64,000 nt of DNA from DASUBV01 sp035532295 (lineage in GTDB: Bacteria; Actinomycetota; Actinomycetes; Streptosporangiales; Streptosporangiaceae). Made by a program: the position numbers and the translations under genes. Below, piece after piece: positions 59,972 through 64,000 of this stretch. Position 1 is the first letter of the stretch. Each line of letters opens with the position of its first letter. Below the pieces are notes generated by a model, which was given only the letters and a program-made list of their open reading frames with translations, was not told where the DNA came from and made no database searches. The stretch lies in contig DATKRH010000062.1 of assembly GCA_035532295.1 (NCBI GenBank), positions 1 through 64,000 on the forward strand, in the 5' to 3' direction.

Positions 59972-60000
59972 TTGACATTGCTTTATGAACGATCTAGCGT
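59972..60000 (+). promoter_or_regulatory. Promoter of micro-ORF 3
   Basis: TTGACA (59972-59977), a 17-base spacer, TAGCGT (59995-60000). This is close to the actinomycete housekeeping consensus. Transcription would start near 60007. Confidence 0.7.
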
Positions 60001-60009
60001 CCAGAAAAG

Positions 60010-60024
60010 ATGCACATGGTGCAT
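60010..60024. promoter_or_regulatory. Dyad in the micro-ORF 3 leader
   Basis: ATGCAC (60010-60015), ATG, GTGCAT (60019-60024): a perfect 6-bp inverted repeat with a 3-base spacer right after the expected transcription start, possibly an operator or small hairpin. Confidence 0.5.
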
Positions 60025-60055
60025 GATTCGGCCGCGGCATTGGGGAGGTGACCAG

Positions 60056-60088
60056 ATGAAGACCACCACGAGCGCGGGGACGCTTTAA
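60056..60088 (+). CDS. Micro-ORF 3, encodes MKTTTSAGTL
   Basis: A ten-codon frame ATG-AAG-ACC-ACC-ACG-AGC-GCG-GGG-ACG-CTT-TAA. GGGGAGGTG ends 5 bases before ATG, an excellent ribosome-binding site. It lies in a complete unit: promoter 59972, dyad 60010, terminator 60106-60140, with no other gene inside. Like the 40.6 kb micro-ORFs it begins Met-Lys, ends in Leu and has CAGATGAAG at the start. It is probably a translated micro-peptide; a role as precursor, scaffold or regulator is not proven. Confidence 0.55.
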   Translation: MKTTTSAGTL

Positions 60089-60105
60089 TTACCGCCAGTG
60101 AATAG

Positions 60106-60140
60106 CAGGTGCCGGGCGCGGAATTGCCGCCCGGCACCTG
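60106..60140 (+). terminator. Terminator of the micro-ORF 3 transcript
   Basis: Perfect 13-bp arms CAGGTGCCGGGCG/CGCCCGGCACCTG with a 9-base loop, followed by TTAGCATTTC. It may also terminate the convergent hydrolase gene. Confidence 0.85.
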
Positions 60141-60164
60141 TTAGCATTTCCAGTTACCGTCGTG

Positions 60165-61103
60165 CTACGAATCGGTAAATGCCGCGCGCAGCCGGCCGGC
60201 GGCATCCCCGGCGGCCTGCCTGGCCACCTCAAGCGCTCCCACCATCGTAAAAAACCCGTGCATCATGCCGTCATAACGAGTGACCGCCGTCGGGACGCCG
60301 GCCTGCTGGAGACGGGCGCCGTACAATTCTCCCTCGTCCCGCAGCGGGTCATACTCCGCCGTCATAACGGTCGCCGGCGGCAGCCCGGCTAGGTCGGCGG
60401 ACCGCAGGGGCGATGCGAGCGGGTTAGCGCCGTCCCGGGGGTCGGACAGGTACATACCCCAGTACCATTCGACGGACTTCGGATTGAAGAAATACGGGTC
60501 ATCCATCTCGCGCATCGAGGCGGTCCCGGACTGGTAATCGGTATTCGGGTAGACCAGCAGCTGATGGGCGATGGCGGGACCGCCCCGATCGCGGGCCATC
60601 AGCGCGACGGCCGCGGCCAGGTTGCCGCCCGAACTGTCGCCCCCCACCGCGAGCCTGGCCGCGTCCGCCCCGAGCCCGGCCGCATGCGACGACACCCAGG
60701 CCGCGCCCGCGTAGCAGTCCTGCACCGCCGCCGGGAACTTATGCTCGGGGGCCAGCCGGTAACCCACCGCGACCGTCACGCACGGCACCAGGTTCGTGAG
60801 CGTCCGGCAGATGCCGTCGGAGGTATCCAGGGTGCCCAGGCTCCAGCCGCCGCCGAAGAAGTACACCAGCACCGGCCACGGCCCGCCGCCCGCAGGCCGG
60901 TAGATCCGGACGGGAAGATCGCCGGCCGGGCCGGGGATGAACATGTCGCGCACCTCGGCGACGGGCTCGCCGGTGCCCGCCGCCGCGATGGCGTCCGCGA
61001 CATCGGCGGCCCGCGCGTCCTCGATCGGGCGCGTATAGAGCCGGGGCGCCTGCTCGCGCTCCAGCCGGTCGTGGATGGCCTGGACCTGGGGGTCAAACGG
61101 CAT
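60165..61103 (-). CDS. HSL-family alpha/beta hydrolase with variant oxyanion motif
   Basis: A 312-residue hormone-sensitive-lipase-type hydrolase. Nucleophile motif GGDSSGGN, acid in EYDPLRDEG and His in MMHGF are present. The oxyanion HGGG is FGGG (VYFFGGGWSLGT): the first residue is Phe. ATG at 61103 follows GGAGG by 5 bases. It may release or trim an acyl product of the cluster. It is convergent with the micro-ORF 3 unit. Confidence 0.87.
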   Translation of the reverse strand: MPFDPQVQAIHDRLEREQAPRLYTRPIEDARAADVADAIAAAGTGEPVAEVRDMFIPGPAGDLPVRIYRPAGGGPWPVLVYFFGGGWSLGTLDTSDGICRTLTNLVPCVTVAVGYRLAPEHKFPAAVQDCYAGAAWVSSHAAGLGADAARLAVGGDSSGGNLAAAVALMARDRGGPAIAHQLLVYPNTDYQSGTASMREMDDPYFFNPKSVEWYWGMYLSDPRDGANPLASPLRSADLAGLPPATVMTAEYDPLRDEGELYGARLQQAGVPTAVTRYDGMMHGFFTMVGALEVARQAAGDAAGRLRAAFTDS

Positions 61104-61323
61104 TGCGTCCTCCATGCCTGGCTGCCCGGGCGCCGGCCACCGCCGACCGGTCTCCTGGGTCCATAGTGGTCCACGTAGCCCCGTGAGGGAACCCACGTGG
61201 CACGGGCACCGGAGGTTTGCCCGCGCGTGGCTCTCGCGCCTTGACCCAGCTAGCTGCGTATGCGACTCTCACAGCAAACACACCATTGGTGCGCAAAAGG
61301 CTGCATTGGCCAAGGGACGTTTC

Positions 61324-62796
61324 ATGACTAGCCACGTTTCCCAATTACCAGTGTCGGACACGCTGGTCCCCGCAGGCGAATGGGCACAGGCCGCATTCCT
61401 GGCCGGGGATCCCGAAGAGCCGTGCTTGTGGATGGGCGCTGCCGTCGACCGCCGCGAGCTGCGGCGCCTGGTGGCGCGGCAGCAGGCGGAACTGGCTTCG
61501 GCGGGCCTGCCGCCCGGCGGCACAGTGGCCCTGCAGCTGCCCCCGTCCCTGACGTTCGTGGCCAGCCTGCTGGCCGCGTGGACCCTCGGCGCGCAGGTGA
61601 GCCTGCTCGATCACCGGCTGGCGCGCAGCGAGATCGACCGGGCCCTGGAGCGGCTGGCGCCGCAGGTCGTCGTGACGGCCGGGCACGTGACGAGCGCGCC
61701 GATGGCCGGATACGCCCGGGCCGAGCCCGTCACGGCGGCCCGGCCCGACGGCCAGCCCGCGCAGACCCCGCACGTCCTGATCCAGCTGAGCTCGGGCTCG
61801 ACCGGACCGTCGAAGGTCATCGCGCGGACGGCCGCGGACCTGCTCAGGGAACTGGACCGTTACCGGCAGCTGACGGAGTACCCGCGCCGGGGCGAGCGCA
61901 TCGTCCTGCTCGCCTCCATCGTGCATGTGCTCGGCCTGGTCGGCGGGCTGCTGCACAGCCTGCACGCGGGCGTGCAGCTCGCCTTCCCCGACCGGCTCAC
62001 TGGCGACGGCATCCGCGCGGCCATCGCGGCCGGCCCCGAGCCGACCATGGTGCTGGGCGTGCCCTTCCACGCCGAGCTCCTCACCGCCGGGCCCAAGCCG
62101 GTCCGCAACCTCACCCGGATGGTGGTGGCGGGCGAGCTAGTCAGGCCGGGCGTGCCGGAGGCGTTTACCGCCGGCTACGGAGTCCCGCTCGGGACGATGT
62201 ACGGGATGACCGAGGTCGGCATGATCGCGACCGATCTTTCCGGGCAGCACCGGCCCGCCGTCGCGCCCGCGCCGGGCATGGCGCTGCGCGTCGAGCACGG
62301 CGAAGTGCTCGTGCAGGCGGCGGCATCGCCCTACATCGGCCTGATCGATCCCGGACGCTGGTCCGGCGGCTGGCTGCGCACCAAGGACGCGGGCACCATC
62401 GACGCCGCGACCGGCCTGGTCACCATCCTCGGGCGGCTCGACTCCCAGGTCGCCATCGGCGGCCTGAAGGTCGACCTGACCGAGGTCGAGCAGTCCCTGT
62501 GCGCCCTGTCCCAGGTCGTCTCGGCGGTGGTCGCCTACGACGGTGCCATCGAGGCCTACCTGGTCCTGGCCGACGGCGCGACGGTCGCCGACGTTGAGGC
62601 CGCGATGACGGACGTGATCGCGCCCTACAAGCGGCCGCGGCGGCTGCACGTGCTGGCCGCCCTCCCCCGCACGGCCACCGGGAAGATCGTCCGTGCTCGC
62701 GCGGTCCTGCAGGCTGCGGCAACCGCAACCGCAACCGCAACCGCAACCGCAACCGCAACCGCAACGGCAACGGCCGCGCCGACGGCTCAGCCGTGA
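61324..62796 (+). CDS. AMP-dependent acyl ligase with repeat tail
   Basis: A 490-residue ANL-superfamily ligase with P-loop QLSSGSTGPSKVI, MYGMTEVGM, GWLRTKDAG hinge region and C-terminal catalytic Lys in TATGKIVRARAVL. It is shorter than usual at the N-terminus. It precedes an ACP and a ketosynthase, so probably loads an acyl or aryl unit. It has a TTA codon at 61345. The C-terminus is a run of Ala-Thr repeats from a 6-bp tandem array. ATG follows AAGGGA. Confidence 0.88.
   Translation: MTSHVSQLPVSDTLVPAGEWAQAAFLAGDPEEPCLWMGAAVDRRELRRLVARQQAELASAGLPPGGTVALQLPPSLTFVASLLAAWTLGAQVSLLDHRLARSEIDRALERLAPQVVVTAGHVTSAPMAGYARAEPVTAARPDGQPAQTPHVLIQLSSGSTGPSKVIARTAADLLRELDRYRQLTEYPRRGERIVLLASIVHVLGLVGGLLHSLHAGVQLAFPDRLTGDGIRAAIAAGPEPTMVLGVPFHAELLTAGPKPVRNLTRMVVAGELVRPGVPEAFTAGYGVPLGTMYGMTEVGMIATDLSGQHRPAVAPAPGMALRVEHGEVLVQAAASPYIGLIDPGRWSGGWLRTKDAGTIDAATGLVTILGRLDSQVAIGGLKVDLTEVEQSLCALSQVVSAVVAYDGAIEAYLVLADGATVADVEAAMTDVIAPYKRPRRLHVLAALPRTATGKIVRARAVLQAAATATATATATATATATATAAPTAQP
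62721..62774. repeat. Hexanucleotide (AACCGC) tandem repeat
   Basis: Seven AACCGC copies followed by two AACGGC copies, in frame, encode the Ala-Thr tail of the ligase. Confidence 0.95.
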
Positions 62797-62905
62797 GGTG
62801 GGGGCGCCGCGGACGGGCTCATCTCCCGCTAGGGCCGCCTCGCCGGCACGCCCCCGTCCGCGACATCAACGCTGGCTTGCGATCGCACCGCTAGGAGCTC
62901 ACTAG

Positions 62906-63211
62906 ATGGACAACGAAATCCTCGATGCCCGCGGACCGGAGGCCGGCCCGGCGGCCGAAGGGGGCCAGTCGGCGGTGCCGAGCCGCGAGGAGGTCATCGC
63001 CATGCTGGCCGCATTCGGCGATCGCTCGCCCGATGAGGTCGCCGAGCGGATCGGGTCGATCGAGCTGACCTGGCTGATCACCAAGGTCGAGCAGCAGTAC
63101 GACGTGACGCTGGACCTGAGCGACGAGGCGCTCGACCAGATGACGACGGTCTCCGGTGCGGTCGCCGCGCTCCGTGACGAGCTGGCCGCCGCGGGCGCGG
63201 TGCATGACTAA
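62906..63211 (+). CDS. Acyl carrier protein
   Basis: A 101-residue discrete ACP. Ser51 in ERIGSIELTWLITK is the likely phosphopantetheine site. The N-terminal extension of about 25 residues is Gly/Ala/Pro-rich. AGGAGC lies 7 bases upstream of ATG. It overlaps the ketosynthase start by 8 bases. Confidence 0.87.
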   Translation: MDNEILDARGPEAGPAAEGGQSAVPSREEVIAMLAAFGDRSPDEVAERIGSIELTWLITKVEQQYDVTLDLSDEALDQMTTVSGAVAALRDELAAAGAVHD

Positions 63212-64000
63212 CTCGCAGGCAGATGATCTCGCCCGCCCGGAGGTCGCCATCACGGGCGTCGGCGTGGCATCGGCGTTCGGGCGCGGCCCCGGGCCGGTGC
63301 TGGACGGGGTGCTGGCGGGCCAGCCGGCGTTCGGGCCGGTCACGAGGTTCAGTGCGGGCCGCTGCCGCGTCCGGACGGACGCCGAGCTGCCCGGTTCCCC
63401 GTTGTTAGCGGCCGAGCTCGAGGCCGTGATCGATGACGCCTGCGCCACGGCCGGCCTGAGCCCCGCGGACCGGGCGGCGGCGGTCCTCCTGCTCGCCCTG
63501 CACTCCGACGGCGCGGCGGCCAGGGACCCGTCGGCAGCCACCGTAGTCGGAGACACGGCGGCGGTGGTGGCAGCGCGCTGCGGCCTGCCGCCCCCCGCCA
63601 GGATCTACGCCACCGCCTGTACCGCGGGAAGCTCGGCGATCGCCGACGCCGGCGCGATGATCACATCGGGCCGGGCGGCGCTGGTCATTGTCGCCGCGGG
63701 GTTCCTGGTGGATGCGGACAGCCTGGCGCTGTTCGACGCAGGGCGGACCCTGGCCCGCGACGGCCAGGTGCGCCCCTTCAGCGCGGGCCGCCGGGGCCTG
63801 CTGCTCGGCGACGGGGTCGCCGCGGTCGTCCTCGAGCCGGCGCCCGCCGCCCGGCGCCGGGGAGTACCCGAGCTGGCGCGGCTCGCGGGCTGGGGTCGGG
63901 CGGGCGATGCTTACCACGTGTGCCAGCCGCACCCCGACGGCGCGGGACTGGCGCGAGCCATCGGCGCGGCCCTCGGCCGCGCGCAGGTCGGGCCCGCGCA
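63204..64000 (+). CDS. Beta-ketoacyl synthase (partial, runs off right edge)
   Basis: 265 codons are visible. It opens VAITGVGVASAFGRG, has an active-site-like YATACTAGSSAIADAG (nucleophile Cys) and ends within the His region, which lies outside the window. It has a TTA codon at 63405. It is the second FabF-like ketosynthase of the cluster and follows a ligase and ACP, mirroring the ACP-ligase-KS set at 40.8-44.0 kb. The cluster evidently continues beyond the window. Confidence 0.88.
   Translation, partial: MTNSQADDLARPEVAITGVGVASAFGRGPGPVLDGVLAGQPAFGPVTRFSAGRCRVRTDAELPGSPLLAAELEAVIDDACATAGLSPADRAAAVLLLALHSDGAAARDPSAATVVGDTAAVVAARCGLPPPARIYATACTAGSSAIADAGAMITSGRAALVIVAAGFLVDADSLALFDAGRTLARDGQVRPFSAGRRGLLLGDGVAAVVLEPAPAARRRGVPELARLAGWGRAGDAYHVCQPHPDGAGLARAIGAALGRAQVGPA

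Overview
The window is GC-rich DNA from an actinomycete-type bacterium. It has GTG starts, ATGA/GTGA overlaps, an actinobacterial bcc-aa3 respiratory locus, PspA partner proteins PspAA/PspAB and Streptomyces-style XRE/ATPase regulator genes. From memory, the gene order at 1.8-31 kb resembles the qcr/cta/trpD/pimB/adoK neighbourhood of Streptomyces and Mycobacterium. I cannot place the organism more closely from sequence alone.

Region 1 (1-1.8 kb) is accessory: an edge-truncated RsbW-like ATPase, an XRE regulator and a broken gene remnant. Region 2 (1.8-37 kb) is mostly core genome. It holds an acyltransferase, an esterase, glucokinase with a partner gene, an SRPBCC protein, a phosphoesterase, a FadD15-like ligase, qcrB-A-C/ctaE, a receiver-like protein, trpD, a RAM-domain protein, an exonuclease, a c-di-AMP riboswitch ahead of an NlpC/P60 hydrolase, PimB, ctaF-D-C, TusA, CtaG and adenosine kinase. 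These are followed by a VapBC-like toxin-antitoxin pair, ErpA, a PspAB/HtpX/PspAA/PspA envelope-stress block, a CobU fusion, a PfkB kinase, an SDR and a type IIA topoisomerase A subunit.

Region 3 (37 kb to the right edge, not complete) looks like an unusual biosynthetic gene cluster. It contains an HpgT-like aminotransferase with an Hmo-like FMN oxidase, a DUF3050 haem-oxygenase-fold protein, two FabF-like ketosynthases, a KAS III, a degenerate ketosynthase-like protein, four discrete carrier proteins, two acyl/aminoacyl-activating ligases and two stand-alone condensation-like proteins. It also contains a TPP-dependent E1 alpha/beta pair, a GT1 glycosyltransferase, a PIG-L deacetylase followed by a formyltransferase, an FkbM methyltransferase, an Sfp-type PPTase, one ABC ATPase with two paralogous permeases, and a hydrolase.

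The most unusual feature of the cluster is three ultra-short ORFs with near-perfect Shine-Dalgarno sequences. They encode MKGTSQL, MKGEAKL and MKTTTSAGTL. They sit in two promoter-to-terminator cassettes at 40.54-40.77 kb and 59.97-60.14 kb, and neither cassette contains another gene. All three start Met-Lys, end in Leu and share the context CAGATGAAG. I infer that they may be minimal ribosomal peptide precursors or scaffolds acted on by the surrounding acyl-assembly enzymes. Small RNAs or regulatory micro-ORFs remain possible. Condensation-like proteins could join carrier-bound acyl groups to an amine, PIG-L plus formyltransferase could convert an N-acetyl sugar to an N-formyl sugar, and the ABC system would export the product.
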